A stretch of DNA of 64,000 nucleotides from Spinacia oleracea (taxonomy: Eukaryota > Streptophyta > Magnoliopsida > Caryophyllales > Amaranthaceae). The translations under genes and the position numbers were made by a program. The notes below the pieces were generated by a model. The model was not told the DNA's origin, made no database searches, and saw only the letters and a program-made list of their open reading frames with translations. Shown in pieces: positions 47,461 to 61,000 of this stretch (position 1 is its first letter; every line of letters begins with the position of its first letter). The stretch spans positions 91,617,285-91,681,284 of the forward strand of contig NC_079488.1 in the NCBI RefSeq assembly GCF_020520425.1. The letters run 5' to 3'.

Positions 47461-48456
47461 ATAAAAAAATATATAAAAATTTAAATATTTGATTCTGTAA
47501 TTATTTTAAACAGCGTAAGGCGATCGAAGTGAGGTTCAATCTTGATTAAATTAACTTGCCCCTCATAAAAAAATTGATTCTATTTTCCAAAAAAAACAAA
47601 AAAACATTCTACACATGGAGAATATTTTGTAAATTATACTTTATGTACTTTGCTAACAAATATGACCAATATAAGGTTATTTTTATATAAAAAAAATTAA
47701 TCCATTATACTTAGTACTTAGGATTTTTATAAAACTTTAAAAGCAATATACAGATATTGGATAATTAGAATACAAATAAATCAGAAAATCAATCAAGTAT
47801 ATATGAATAAGAGTGTATTAAAAAAATTACTATAGTACTCTATAATATTTTAACAACTAAATTTGAAAACCGCAATTGGTTGTACAATTTTATACGTAGT
47901 ATATTTAGTAACTAAATTCGATATTATCAAAGCCATTGATAGTAATATTTAACTTTTTAAAAAAAAAAAAATGTAACTTTGTTAAACATGAAGAAAACTT
48001 GCGTAATCTAATCCACCTACTAATCTACTACTTAGTTCCTCAATTTTAGATGCAACTCTTTGATTTTAACACTATCTATTATATTTACTTATCCCTCTAC
48101 TTTTTCTGTTTTTTTTTGTGTGTGTGATTATTAATACTTTATAATGAACATAGTCATGTACTCTCTAACATTTTTTTTGTATTTGTCTAAATACTTACAC
48201 AATATTACCATTTTTTAAAAATAATTTTTACTTATTTGATAATTTAAGATATTAACAGTTGAAGTTACTTATTAACAACCGTGAAAATAAAATTGCATTA
48301 TCCAAAAGCATGGTAGAAGTAGTAAATAAGAAAATCGATGTGCAACTAACACACGTTACTCTCTACTTAAAAAAGCTCCTTCATATATTTTAGGCTAAAC
48401 AATTGAATGATAATTTAATCATTTTTTAACAACATTTGTATACGTAATACTAAAAT

Positions 48457-48760
48457 AGTGACAAATTTATGTGGACCTGAAAAAATAATGTTGTCTGATG
48501 TGCCTCTCTTATAATAAAAATAAAAATCATATGATAAAATAATAATATAATTCGTATTTATTTTACCTACAATCTAGCTTCTAATTACTTATGGTAATAA
48601 TTGATTATACTATGAAGTACTATTTACTTATGACCAATAAATTTCTTAATTAAAATTTATACTCCATATCCATATCTATATACTTTGTACTATACCAAAC
48701 GGAAGTCAAATCGATGTGGATATGACAAATATCGCTCTATGATTTGCCTCTCTAGCTTAT
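48457..48760 (+). mobile_element. Further Helitron-like 5' fragments
   Basis: TGATGTGCCTCTCTTATAAT at ~48500, and GTCAAATCGATGTGG with GATTTGCCTCTC at 48695-48755, repeat the same terminal block twice more in decayed form. Confidence 0.4.
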
Positions 48761-50080
48761 AACATAAATAATGACTAATTGTAAACTACTGGATGCGGTA
48801 TCAATTTTTATTTAGAAATTATGTCATACGCTAGATACAGATATGTATGACGAATGTTTATCTTTGATCGTTTATTATTTGAAATCCAATGAATCTTTGC
48901 ATGCATTTTCTGATACCGGAAATCTTATAATAGTTGATCATGTACTATCAATTACATTATTACAATGCTATCATCTTTTTAAGAATTAGTGTCATATATA
49001 TAATGAATCCGGATATGCATAACAAATCTTAACTCTTGAATAAATATATTTTACAAGGTTGTCTCAAACATTTTATTGCCCAATTTTAATTAACAAACTG
49101 AGACCCCTAGCTATTTTTTTTTATGACGGGTCCTAGCCTGTACTTAATCTTAAATATGAAAAACAAAATTTTCCACATTGTTATTATCGTAATATTTTTT
49201 CCATATATTTAAAAGTTGGTTAAGGAAAGGATTATTGATCGAATATATATAGTGATGTCAGATTGTCAACGAGGCATATTTTTGGGAGACCCCCGTGCAT
49301 CCTCCTCAAGTGGACGGGGATGGCGGAAAGTTTGGTGGATGATGGAGTTAAAAAATGTATTCGTCGTGGGAGACGGGACAAGGATAAATTTTAGATTGGA
49401 CCCACCTGCGTTGCTAATCCTTCATCTAATTGATTATGAATAATATAAAAAAAATTACTACTAACTTATTATAATATTTTATTTATTTATTCAGTTACTC
49501 TAATCAGACTAAGGAATTTCAAAAACTCAATAAGTTTTGAAATTCAAAACTATCTTACCAAAAACATTGAGTCTAGGGGTGCGTTTGAGGCGGGGATGGA
49601 TACATTGGAGGGGGGGTCATGAAGAGGGGGCTAAAGTTTATTTTGTACCTCTGGGATTGGAAGTGGTGGGTATCGTTTATGTCGTGGATGGAGATGAAAA
49701 TTATAGGCGGGTATGGGTGTGCAGGTCTCACCTCGCCTCAAAGTTATCTCTGGCTGAATAAAGTAAATGGTATAGTTAGGTGTTAAGTGGTCGGGTAATG
49801 AATTTAATGGTCGACTGCGAGTAATAACTAGGTATTACTATCGATGTGAAGGGTGAATGAGATAATTAAGTTTATGCTTGACACAAGAGGTGAATAAGAA
49901 AGAAAATAAATTTATTTATGTACCCTTATTTGTTTTAACTATTTTAATAAGTAAGACACCGAATGAGCAATAATAAATTTATCCATTATTAATTCTAATT
50001 TGGAGAATACAGAGTAGCTATAAGATCTATTTTGATGATAATCGTCTACCAAGTTTCATATAAATTTATGTTTAGATTAT
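48761..50080. other. Probable Helitron interior, no gene
   Basis: AT-rich with short frames only. A stretch near 49340-49410 reads VGDGTRINF, faintly like a LINE tail, but too little to call. Confidence 0.3.
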
Positions 50081-50084
50081 AAAT

Positions 50085-50110
50085 CGTGCATCGCACGGGT
50101 ATTATACTAA
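50085..50110 (+). mobile_element. Helitron-like 3' end
   Basis: A perfect short hairpin CGTGC-ATC-GCACG (50085-50097) is followed nine bases later by CTAA at 50107-50110 and then T, matching the hairpin-plus-CTRR rule for Helitron 3' ends inserted at A/T. It could belong to any of the upstream 5' ends. Confidence 0.6.
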
Positions 50111-50314
50111 TTCATCTTCTGTTTTTACTTTTTAAGAAAATCAAAACAAGGTACTTTTAACCTTATTTTATATGGCTGATTTATCATTGTTTCGGGAAAG
50201 CTGAAGCGCGCTAGTTTATTGGCAACTAATATATCATACACAATTACACACAATCTCATCTATACTAGTACTTTCTACGGAGAGCGTTTCATAAAGTTCT
50301 ATCTATTATATTTA

Positions 50315-50691
50315 GGCAATTTTGTGAAACACTACCTTTAAGTTTGGTGGTTTTGTGAATTACAACCTTATAAAAAATTTATTAAATTTAACTACCTTAT
50401 AAGTTTAGTTTGGTTTACTAACACTACCATTTGACGTTTTCCGTTAATATTTTCCGTCGTGTATTTCTTCTATTCTTTTAAATAACTATATTTATTTGTT
50501 GTTTTATTCATTTGCCATATTAAATAACCGTTGTAATAAGGTTTAAAGACGGGAACCATTAATGAAAAACATCAAATGGTAGTGTTAGTCAAACAAACCT
50601 ATCTTATAAGGTAGTAAAATTTAATTTTCTTTTTAAAAGGTAGCAATTCACAAAACCACCAAACTTAAAGGTAGTGTTTCACCAAATTTCC
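50315..50691. mobile_element. MULE-type MITE, 377 bp
   Basis: Inverted repeats of about 145 bp begin GG(C/A)AATTT and contain ACACTACCTTTAAGTTTGGT. TTATATTTA flanks both sides exactly (50306-50314 and 50692-50700), a 9-bp duplication. It has almost no unique interior and no protein. Confidence 0.9.
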
Positions 50692-51150
50692 TTATATTTA
50701 CTACTTGTGTGATCAAAATTTTAAACTTTTGACCATAATTTGCGGTTAACATAGTAATAGAAAAGCATTATCTTATTACACTCTCCGTTTCTTTTAAATG
50801 CATCACTTGCTTTTAAGGTTTTTTCGTTAATCTCTATTCAAATATTTTATTGTCTCTCTATTTCACGACCTTACTTAAATAATTAAAAAAATCAACCTCT
50901 TTCACATAAGCTAACTATCATATTCCACATTATTTTTTTCTTTAATAAATACTCACTCCATCCTTAAAAGATTGCCTCAAATATTTTTGTTTACTTTAAA
51001 TATTAGGTATACTCAAAAGCAAATGACCGAGTCACCGAGTAGGTATATTTGTCTTAAACTTAGATTAAATAATTGTATGCAAGGGGATATGTGAGGACCA
51101 CAAACCAAATAAAGTATGAGGCAAATAAATATGGACATCCATTTATGATA

Positions 51151-52293
51151 GGAAAATTTGTAATTATTAATCTAACATTTGCCCGATTTTCTTTAATTAA
51201 GCCTACCTATGCGATATTTCTAAATAATCCCACCTTTATGACCCAACTACTATTATTAAGCCTAACAAGTTACTAACCTGCTATAGGCGGTATTCACCCT
51301 TATGTGGCATATAACAATTATAATTTTTTTAATTTTTTTCCCCTTATTTTCTTTAATTGCTATTTTAATTTTCGTCTCTCTCAGCTCTCCTCTGCGATTT
51401 TCTGCTTCATCTCTGCACTCCTCTCCATTATTTCTCTTCTACCTCTTCTCCACCATTGTCGATCCCTCATACGGTCATACCTCTCCATTCGAAGTTCATC
51501 AAAAATAATCAGCAATTGTTATGGCTGGGTAAAGCAATTGCCTGTTGGATCTGGATCTTCTTCAAATTCAAGGTTTTTTTTCTTTCTAAATTTTCAACAA
51601 GACCACAATAACCAACATCCCACAACATAAAAAAAACTATATTATTGCAACAGCTCGGGTTTTTACGAAATGGCCATCAAGGAAGCCCAAAATTCAAAAA
51701 TTACCAAAAAAGGAACAAAAACGCTAAGGTTCGTAAGTTCACCTTCAATTGTACGATTTTGGTGACGAAATTTGAATGCGCGTGGATGAAGTCACCTATT
51801 TCCACAAGAAAATCGCTGATGATGTCATGAATCAGTACAATTGTGGTTGAAGCAGCAGTAATGGAGGAGAGAGGAATTGAAACACGGTACAGAGAAGAGA
51901 AGGGTTAAGGGTTTTTTGAAAAAAATGAAATCCTTGTTTAGGTGGCAAGTGATGATGACGTGTCTATTTTAGGAGGGAAACCAACTTTAGGTTGTCAACG
52001 TTTTTAACGTTGACTTTGTAGCAGCTAACCGGTCATCTAGGCTTAATAATAGTAGTTGGGTCATAAATGTTGGATTATTTAGAAATATCGCATAGGTAAA
52101 CTTAATTAAAGAAAATCGGGCAAAGGTTGGATTAATAATTATAAATTTTCCTTGACTTTGTAGCAGGTAACCGGTCATCCAGGCTTAATAATAGTAGTTG
52201 GGTCATAAAGGTTGGATTATTTAGAAATATCGCATAGGTAGGCTTAATTAAAGAAAACCGGGCAAAGGTTGGATTAATAATTACAAATTTTCC
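51151..52293. mobile_element. Non-autonomous MULE, 1,143 bp, duplicated right arm
   Basis: Starts GGAAAATTTGTAATTATTAA and ends in its complement, with an exact 9-bp duplication TTTATGATA (51142-51150 and 52294-52302). The right arm is present twice in tandem (about 52010-52152 and 52153-52293). The interior (51300-52000) has an unrecognised CT-rich stretch with short frames. The sub-terminal ACCTGCTATAGGCGGT resembles the motif in the full-length MULE at 9.6-14.95 kb. Confidence 0.9.
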
Positions 52294-52936
52294 TTTATGA
52301 TATATGGGGTAATCTTGTAGGGATGAAGAGAGTAAATTATATAGTTGTCCACTTACACCATTTAATAATAATTTTGCACGGGTTTTCTAAAACTATGTGC
52401 TCGTGAAAATGAAAAGGAGGAGGGAGTAGATATCATTGGATTAGTTTCAATATAAAATTTTCAAATATAATTTTTTCTATAATTTTTGCTAATACATTAT
52501 TAAATTCTTAATGATTAAAGTAGTGCACTGAAGACCGCGTTAAATGCAAAAGTAATGAACTTTATGGAACATAAGGAGTAGTATAGTAGGTATTTAATAA
52601 CAAGATTGACACGTGTCCCTATTTTAAAACATCTTTTCAGTTTATTTTTCTTTCAATTTATTGCTTCTTCCTTCTCCAATTTCAAGTAATAAGTTACCGT
52701 TTCTTATTTTTCTACGTATTATTTACAATTTTTTTAAACTTTTCAAATAATATACCTACCTATATTACTATCTTCATTATTTTCTTAGTTAAACTATATT
52801 AGTGAAATACTTGGTGTGAAAGAAGTACATATACACGGAGTACTCTTTTAGTCCTATATGATGAATTGAAAACTAAAATTACGTAAAATTTAATATTCCA
52901 TATAACAAAAAAAACGTACATGACAATAAATTCTAA

Positions 52937-53050
52937 TAAAATTTATTCATTTTCTTTCATAGAGGCACATATAGAAGTCGTCAAAAACCAAATAAAATTT
53001 ATTCATTTCCTTTCGTAGAGTCACATATAGAAGTCGTCAAAAACAAAAAT
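52937..53050. repeat. 56-bp tandem duplication
   Basis: The block from AAATTTATTCATT to GAAGTCGTCAAAAAC is present twice at a 56-bp offset with a few differences. No gene is seen between 52303 and the ABCC start apart from repeats. Confidence 0.8.
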
Positions 53051-53637
53051 ACTAGGGTTGTTATTTTGTTAAGGCTAACCCTACGGCTACATTCACTCAC
53101 TCTCTCTCTTGTCATTTTCATCTCTTCTTATCTCCCAATTAGATATTCCTAGAAAACAAATAAGAACCATTTAATTTCATTATTTTCGTTTAAAACCAAA
53201 AACAAAAGCATTTACCCTAAAGTACTCCAAAAGAGAATCAAACCTCCTCAATTTTAACCTTACTTGCATCACGTGAATTCCTCCAAAACCCAGTTTTTAT
53301 TTTCTAATGATTCATATATAGACAAAAAGAGTTAATTACACATTAATTTAATTGAATGCGATATGTATTGTCCTTGTTGCTCATTTACCTAAAAAGAAAA
53401 AGAAATTAAGAACCACCAGTTATTTAATCATATAAATGGTCCCCCTTAATCACTTAGAATTCTCTCCCGTTTCTTTCTTCACCACTACTCCGTATATATT
53501 ACTTACAGCTTTGTGTTGTTCAACTAGTCCTTCGTATAAGGGACTATTTGTTCACATAGTTCCAAAGCTAAAGCTGGGGAGAAAGATAGAATCATGCCGT
53601 ATTCTTTTCTTGCAGCAAGTAAGTTCTCTCAACTCTC

Positions 53638-53733
<96 letters not shown>
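53638..53733. repeat. (TTA)32 microsatellite
   Basis: Thirty-two uninterrupted TTA units (96 bp), about 750 bp upstream of the ABCC gene. The poly-isoleucine frames over it are artefacts. Confidence 0.98.
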
Positions 53734-54479
53734 GCAAGTATGCTAGTTTGCTGTTTTAAATTGTTAATGAACTATATATTGCTTTCTTTGATTACGTTAC
53801 GGCAAGGGTCGTCCCCCGCCAGAAGGCGCTGTTGTATCGTAAACATGGTTGTAGAATCGTTGCTCCGATTACTGCTTTTGGTTTCGTGATGTTGGGTCTT
53901 TAAAGTTTAATGTGCTGATTAATTTAACAAGGTAAAAACAGAAAAATGAATGGGATCATCTATACAAAATAAGGTTAAAAGTAGCTTGTTTTGATTTTAG
54001 CATAAACATCCTACATTGTTTGAAGTTGGAAGTTCCCTCATTCTTGACTTGAATCAAGCTATCTTTAGGTCTCGAAGCTGCACTGCTCGTAGTAGGAAGT
54101 GGTTGCACATAACCATTTCCATCCCGGACAAAGAAAACTATACTTGATAGTGACAACTGACAAGGGGGTTGCACATAATCATGATTCATGAGACATGTAG
54201 CATGTATGTTTTATACCCTGAAATGAAACAGAAGATCCATGTGTATAAATCCTTGAGTAGCAGTAAATGAGAACATAGGGAAAGAGCTTAATTATATATA
54301 TAGGGCTTCCTCAGTTTCAAAATAACACTCCCTCCATTCACATATACTTTGTATGACTGTTAAGGTTGTGCAGACATTATAGAAAGTCAATAGTACAAAG
54401 TTACTCACTCGCAAGCATTTAGGCCGGTTTTTAAGTTATATTTTTCTAGCATAATCATCAAATTGCTATTGTTTTTTTT
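53734..54479. other. Upstream region of the ABCC gene
   Basis: TATATATATAGGG at about 54293 is a possible TATA element, and a Stowaway-like half-end (CTCCCTCCATTC) sits at 54328. No other gene is supported. Confidence 0.4.
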
Positions 54480-57400
54480 ATGGCAGATCTAAAGCTATTG
54501 AATCTAACAGCATGGGAACAGCTGAAAACCCCCTGCTTGTGGGAAGAGATCAGCATATTTTTGCTGCTGGGGTTTTATGGGACCCTACTGTTATATTTCA
54601 TCAGAAAAATGATTTGTGCAGTACACATGCACACTACAAAAGCAGCAGAAAAGGATGCAGAAATGTACCTTGAAAATGCAAGACTAAGCCTATGCTCGAA
54701 AGCCAGCGTTATTCTTTCCATTTTGCTCTTGGGTGTGCATTCAACTTCTTTAATCTTGCTGTTAAAAGGAAGCAGCAAGACTCAGTGCAACCATTCTCTT
54801 CCAACTTTCTCAGCTGAAATTTTGCAGGTTATATCATGGATAATCACGATAATTGTACTAAGTAGGATTTTAACAAAAAATTACCTCATTTTCCCCGGAA
54901 TTCTAAGATTCTGGTGGGTTTGCAGCTTCTTGATCTTAGCTTGTCACATTGCCATTGATTCTCATTTCATAATGGCAAACCATGGTAACTTTAGAATACA
55001 AGACTATGCAGATGTCCTCGGCCTTTTTGCATCAGTCAGCCTGTTGTTAATTTCCATTCAAGGAAAGATGAGAATAGTGCAAGACGGTGCAACAAAGAAC
55101 TTGACTGAACCACTTCTGAATGGAGAAAGTGAGAAATTTTCAAGGGGGAAAAGCGAATCACTTTACAGCAAAGCAACCTTTCTTGACCTTGTTACCTTCT
55201 CATGGCTCAACCCATTGTTTGTTATCGGGAAAAAGAAGCCACTTGAGCAGGATGAGATCCCAGATGTTGATGTGGAAGACTCTGCTGCTTTTCTCTCTTA
55301 TTGCTTCGATGAAAACCTAAAACGAGTCAAGGAGGAAGAAGGAACCACCAGTAACCCATCTGTCTACAAGGCAATATTCTATTTAGCATGGAAGAAAGCA
55401 GCAGTAAATGCCATATTTGCAGTAATAAGTGCATTTGCATCATATGTTGGTCCATATCTAATCAACGATTTTGTGAATTTCCTCAGCGACAAGCAACACC
55501 GCAGCCTAAAAACAGGCTACCTCCTTGCTCTTGGATTTCTAGGGGCCAAAATGGTGGAGACAATAGCACAGAGGCAATGGATCTTTGGGGCTCGCCAACT
55601 AGGGCTCCGCCTCAGAGCTGCTTTGATATCTCAGATATATAGAAAGGGCTTAGTCTTGTCATGTCAAGCGAGGCAGAGTCACACCAGTGGAGAGATAATG
55701 AACTACATGAGTGTAGATGTTCAAAGAATCTCAGATTTTGTATGGTATGTAAATACCGTTTGGATGTTACCAGTACAAATATCGTTAGCAATCTTTGTTC
55801 TGCATACAAATCTAGGTTTGGGAGCATTTGCAGGATTAGCTGCTACTTTAGTAGTTATGTCTTGCAATATACCTCTAACAAGAACGCAGAAAAAATACCA
55901 ATCCATGATCATGAATGCCAAAGATGCTCGGATGAAAGCCACCTCAGAAGTCCTGCGTAACATGAAGACAATCAAACTTCAAGCATGGGACAATCAGTTT
56001 CTAAATAAGCTAGAAAGCTTGAGAAATATAGAGTCTTCTTGGATATGGAAATCATTGAGATTAGGGGCAATTGGAGCCTTCATTTTCTGGGGTTCACCTA
56101 CCTTCATTTCAATAGTGACTTTTGGAGCTTGTCTTTTAATGAAAATTCCACTCACAGCAGGCAGCGTTTTATCTGCATTAGCAACCTTCCGTATGTTGCA
56201 GGATCCCATATTTAGTCTGCCTGACTTACTTAATGTTGTAGCACAAGCAAAAGTATCCGCTGATAGGGTTTCTTATTACCTCCAAGAAGAAGAAATTCAG
56301 CAAGATGCTGTCGAGTTTGTTTCAAAAGATGAAACACCCTATGCCATAGACATACAAGGTGGGGAATTCAGCTGGGATCCTAATTTAGGAACTCCAACCC
56401 TCGATGGAATAAACTTGAAGGTTAAAAGGGGAATGAAGGTAGCAATATGTGGAACAGTAGGATCAGGAAAATCTAGTTTGCTCTCTGGTGTAATTGGAGA
56501 AATCCCTAAGATCTCCGGGACTGTAAAGATTAGCGGTTCTAAGGCTTATGTTCCTCAAACCCCATGGATACTGACAGGAAATATCAAAGAGAACATACTC
56601 TTTGGGAACCATTATGATGCCACTAAGTATGATACAACGGTTAAAGCGTGTGCTTTATTAAAAGATTTTGAGCTTTTCCCACAGGGCGACTTAACAGAAA
56701 TCGGAGAAAGAGGTATTAATATGAGCGGGGGTCAGAAACAAAGGATACAAATTGCTCGTGCAGTATACCAGGATGCAGATATATATTTGCTTGATGACCC
56801 TTTTAGTGCAGTTGATGCACATACAGGAACACAACTATTTCAGGTAAGCACTTGTGAGACTAGAATGTCAAATACTGCCAACCCTTTGATTCTTACATTT
56901 TTATTACTCATCTCACTTACAATGTACTGAATTTTAATAAACAGGAATGTCTGATGGGGGTTCTAAGAGACAAGACAATCTTTTATGTGACCCACCAAGT
57001 CGAATTTCTACCAGCAGCAGACCTCATTCTGGTATGATATAACAGCAATTGTTGTATGCACTTTCTCAGCTACATATATTGATTCACGAGGGAACTTATA
57101 TACAGGTGATGAAAGAAGGACGAATCGCAGAAGCTGGAAGTTTTAAGGAACTCTTGAAACAGAATATCGGGTTTGAAGTTTTGGTTGGAGCTCATAGTCA
57201 AGCTTTAGAATCTGTTCTTACAATTGAAGGTACTTCTGGTAGAACTTCTGAACATGCTACACCACATGATGTTGATTCAAGTGCAGAACAAATTCAACCA
57301 AGGGATGAAGAAGAGGATAACCTTTCTCCGGAAATGAAAGAGAATCAAGGGAGGTTGATACAGGATGAAGAGAGAGAGAAAGGAAGTATAGGGAAGGAAG

Positions 57401-60400
57401 TATATTGGGATTATCTTACCATTGTAAAACGTGGTATGTTGGTTCCGGTAATAGTTTTAGCCCAGTCATCATTTCAAGTGTTGCAAATTGCAAGTAATTA
57501 CTGGATGGCATGGGTTTGTCCAACCTCAAGTGATGCAGCACCTATAGCTGGGATGGACTATGTCTTACTTGTATATTCCCTACTTTCTATTGTGAGCTCA
57601 GTTTGTGTCTTAGTACGGGCTACTGTATTAGCTAAAGCAGGCATTCTAACTGCACAAAAACTCTTTGAGAACATGCTACATAGTGTATTACGAGCTCCAA
57701 TGTCATTCTTCGACTCAACTCCAACTGGAAGAATACTGAACCGGGTAAGAATTCGTTTAAAAATAGTTGAGATTTCATAAATGCAGTATAATTATTTAAA
57801 TTAATCATCATAAACAATGAAATAAACAATCATATATTTAACTATCTAAAGATTAACTCTAGCTGAAGATTTGATGCACACCATCCACCTCTGGCAACCA
57901 GAAGGCCCTCAAATAAACTGAACTATGTTAAATTTATCAGTCAGATTTAGAGTTTATTTCAGAACTGGAATGTCTGCAAATAAGCATGTTGGAAACAGAA
58001 TAATTCATGACCATCGACTGAAATAGGCATTTTTACTTAATCATCTTCTGTCTTTAAAGTGTTAACATAGAGAAATTTTTGTTTCTAGAAAATGAGTTTC
58101 TTAGCCTCTGCACTCTTAAAAATCTAGGAGTATCGTTTATAAAGAAGAAATATTACAATCACAAGTAAAGGTCTATTAACTCTTACTTCCATGTGCAGGC
58201 ATCATCTGACCAAAGTGTATTGGACTTGGAAATGGCACAAAGATTAGGTTGGGCAGCATTCTCAATGATCCAGCTTATCGGCACCGTCGCAGTCATGTCA
58301 CAGGTCGCATGGGAAGTCTTTCTCATCTTCATTCCAGTAACAGCAATCTGTATATGGTATAAGGTAAACAAATTGAGCTTGAAACCTAAAAATTAAAAAA
58401 ACACTAGAAAGATGATTTCAACAAGATGACTAGAATAATGAATATAATGAGTTTTTGTGTAGCAATACTACATACCAACTGCAAGGGAGCTAGCACGATT
58501 ATCTGAAATACAAAAGGCTCCAATCCTTCATCATTTTGGAGAATCACTTTCAGGGGCAGCAACAATACGTGCCTTCGATCAGAAGGATCGTTTCATCAAT
58601 GCAAACCTTATTTTAGTGGACGGATTTTCAAGACCATGGTTTCACAATGTATCAGCGATGGAGTGGCTTTCATTCAGACTTAATCAATTATCAAACTTTG
58701 TGTTTGCATTTTCACTGGTTCTGCTAGTGTCTCTCCCAGATGGAATTATAAATCCAAGTAAGCACCTCAGATCTGATAAGTAAAACTAGAATAAATACAA
58801 AATTTTCATTTTCCAGCGATTAAGACTTTTCCATATGTATGTCAATAACATCCTAGGAGTTCATCTTACCAGATGAAAAGTTAAATGCAAATGTCAGTTA
58901 GTTCTTAGCTATTAAAGCCCTAAGAGGTTTTACCTGACTACCTGAGAGGACTGAGACATCAATTTAAAATCTACTTCACTTTCATGTTGGACAATCTCAT
59001 CATCTCTAAGGCTCCGTTTGTAGGGTGTAAAACGTTTTCATAGAAAACAATTTTCCCTTTTCAATCATTTTACGTTGTTTGGTTTGGCAAGGGATGAAAA
59101 CAATTTTCCATAACTCCCACAAAGTTGGAAAAACCTTTTCCATTTGATAGGGAGGGAAACCACTTTTCCACTTTTCCACCTTACCTCCCTCTCCCTTCTT
59201 CCCCTCAATTTTCACCATCTTCTCCCATTTTCCTTCAAGGAACCAAACAAAGGAAAACTAGTTTGGAATTGTGTTTTCCCTTGGAAAATGTTTTCCATGG
59301 AAAATCATTTTGTACTAAAAACGTTTTACACCAAACCAAACGGAGCCTAAAGCTTACTTAGCTTGAGGCACACCAGATTATTGAAGAAAAGTTAATGTGG
59401 CTTGGAATATTTTGCAGGCATTGCAGGTCTGGCAGTGACATACGGAATAAATCTGAATGTTTTGCAAGCTTCAGTCATATGGAATATATGCAATGCAGAA
59501 AATAAGATGATATCAGTGGAAAGGGTTCTTCAGTATACAAAGCTTACTAGTGAGGCTCCTCAGATTGTTGACGATTGCAGACCACCAAACAACTGGCCAA
59601 CTACTGGAACAATCAGTTTTCAGAACTTACAGGTAAGTGGTTGCAGGTTGATTAAGTGGCTAAAGTCTGAATATTCTCTAATCCACATAAACTTGCATGG
59701 TTTCCTACCTGAGTGTTCCAAAATACATGGCAATCTCTCTACCTGCTTTCTCTTACTTATTTTCTCTCTATCTTTTTTCTCTGACTTTATCCCAACAGTT
59801 TTCTCTTACTTTTTTCCATTTCTAAACACTTCAAAAAATTTAACTCATATAATCATAATTTAACAACGGATTTCAATCTCCCTGCCTAAAGCAAGCATGC
59901 ATAATTTGTGAGATGGACGGAGTAACAATATCGGTTCAGATGACAATAATTAGCAGAAAAAAGTGTATAATGCCAGCCCCAATTTCATGATGTTGCAGAT
60001 ACGTTATGCTGAACATCTTCCCTCTGTCCTGAAAAATATAACGTGCACATTCCCTGGGAAGAAAAAGGTTGGTGTTGTAGGAAGGACAGGCAGTGGAAAA
60101 TCAACACTTATTCAAGCTCTATTCCGCATTGTGGAACCAAGAGAGGGGAGTATTATAATTGATGATGTGGATATCTGCAAGATAGGTCTTCATGACTTGA
60201 GATCAAGGCTCAGCATTATTCCTCAAGATCCAACAATGTTTGATGGCACAGTTCGAGTTAACCTCGACCCACTCCATCAGCATTCCGACAGTGATATATG
60301 GGAGGTAATATAATCTAATTGATGGCTTTACCATTGTGAATTCTTAGCTAGAAATAAAAGTTAATCGGTAACAACTAACACCCCATTTTGCAACTTTTAG

Positions 60401-61000
60401 GCGCTTGACAAATGCCAACTAGGAGACCTTGTACGGGCAAAGGAAGGAAGATTGGGATCTACAGGTGAATAGATCAATAATTTTCAGAAAGACTTGACTT
60501 AATGCTTATTTTTGCTAATAAATCTAACTTAATGCATGTGACATATAGTGGTTGAAAATGGCGAAAACTGGAGTGTTGGACAAAGACAACTGTTCTGCTT
60601 AGGAAGGGCACTGCTAAAGCACAGTACTATTTTGGTTTTAGACGAAGCAACTGCATCAGTCGATTCTGCTACTGATGGTATAATTCAGAAAGTTATCAAC
60701 CAAGAATTCAGAGAACGAACCATTGTCACGATAGCTCACAGAATACACACAGTTGTTGATAGTGATCTTGTCCTTGTCCTCAGTGAAGGTATTTATCTAT
60801 TCTCCCTTTTATCATCTCTCCGAGGCTAAAATTACCGAGAACACCAATGAAAAAGTTTGTTTTGACAAACAGGAAGGATTGCAGAATATGATACACCATC
60901 AAAGCTCCTAGAGAGAGAAGATTCATTTTTCTCACGATTGATTAGGGAATACTCTTCTAGATCACAGAGTTTCAACAACTTGGCAAAACTCCAAGGTTGA
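54480..61000 (+). CDS. ABCC-type (MRP) full ABC transporter, ABCC3/ABCC8-like
   Basis: Membrane pump for conjugated or bulky organic anions, usually in the vacuolar or plasma membrane; this protein's substrate cannot be read from sequence. Exons: 54480-56843, 56945-57031, 57106-57744, 58199-58363, 58463-58757, 59418-59632, 59999-60304, 60401-60464, 60549-60788 and 60873-61000. They give one frame of 1,500 residues, the usual ABCC length. In order: hydrophobic TMD0 (1-~190), TMD1, NBD1 (Walker [10 protein letters not shown] ~658, signature MSGGQKQ ~748, Walker [12 protein letters not shown]), an acidic linker, TMD2, and NBD2 (Walker [10 protein letters not shown] ~1283, signature WSVGQRQ, Walker [12 protein letters not shown]). 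NBD1 has aspartate after Walker B and NBD2 has glutamate, the usual asymmetry of ABCC proteins. Nothing is broken. The exact family member is uncertain. Confidence 0.94.
59010..59347. mobile_element. Tourist-like MITE in an ABCC intron, 338 bp
   Basis: Inverted ends GGCTCCGTTTG / CAAACGGAGCC extend inward through GTGTAAAACGTTTT. TAA flanks both sides (59007-59009 and 59348-59350), the PIF/Harbinger duplication. It lies in the intron at 58758-59417, clear of the splice sites. Confidence 0.88.

Noticed and set aside
49216-49443. Possible LINE C-terminal fragment (VGDGTRINF)
   Set aside because: Only about nine residues resemble the family and no neighbouring LINE motif was found.
50947-52430. 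Stowaway element hosting the 1.14-kb MULE
   Set aside because: CTCACTCCATCC at 50947 and GGAGGAGGGAG at ~52418 look like Stowaway ends, but their inward sequences do not match as inverted repeats.
53436-53759. Poly-isoleucine frames
   Set aside because: Translation of the TTA microsatellite on both strands.
53956-54189. 77-codon minus-strand frame upstream of the ABCC gene
   Set aside because: No recognisable motif, no promoter and an internal repeat of GTTGCACATAA. Not supported as a gene.
54328-54360. Stowaway MITE next to the ABCC start
   Set aside because: Only one end-like sequence (CTCCCTCCATTC), without a partner end or a clear TA flank.
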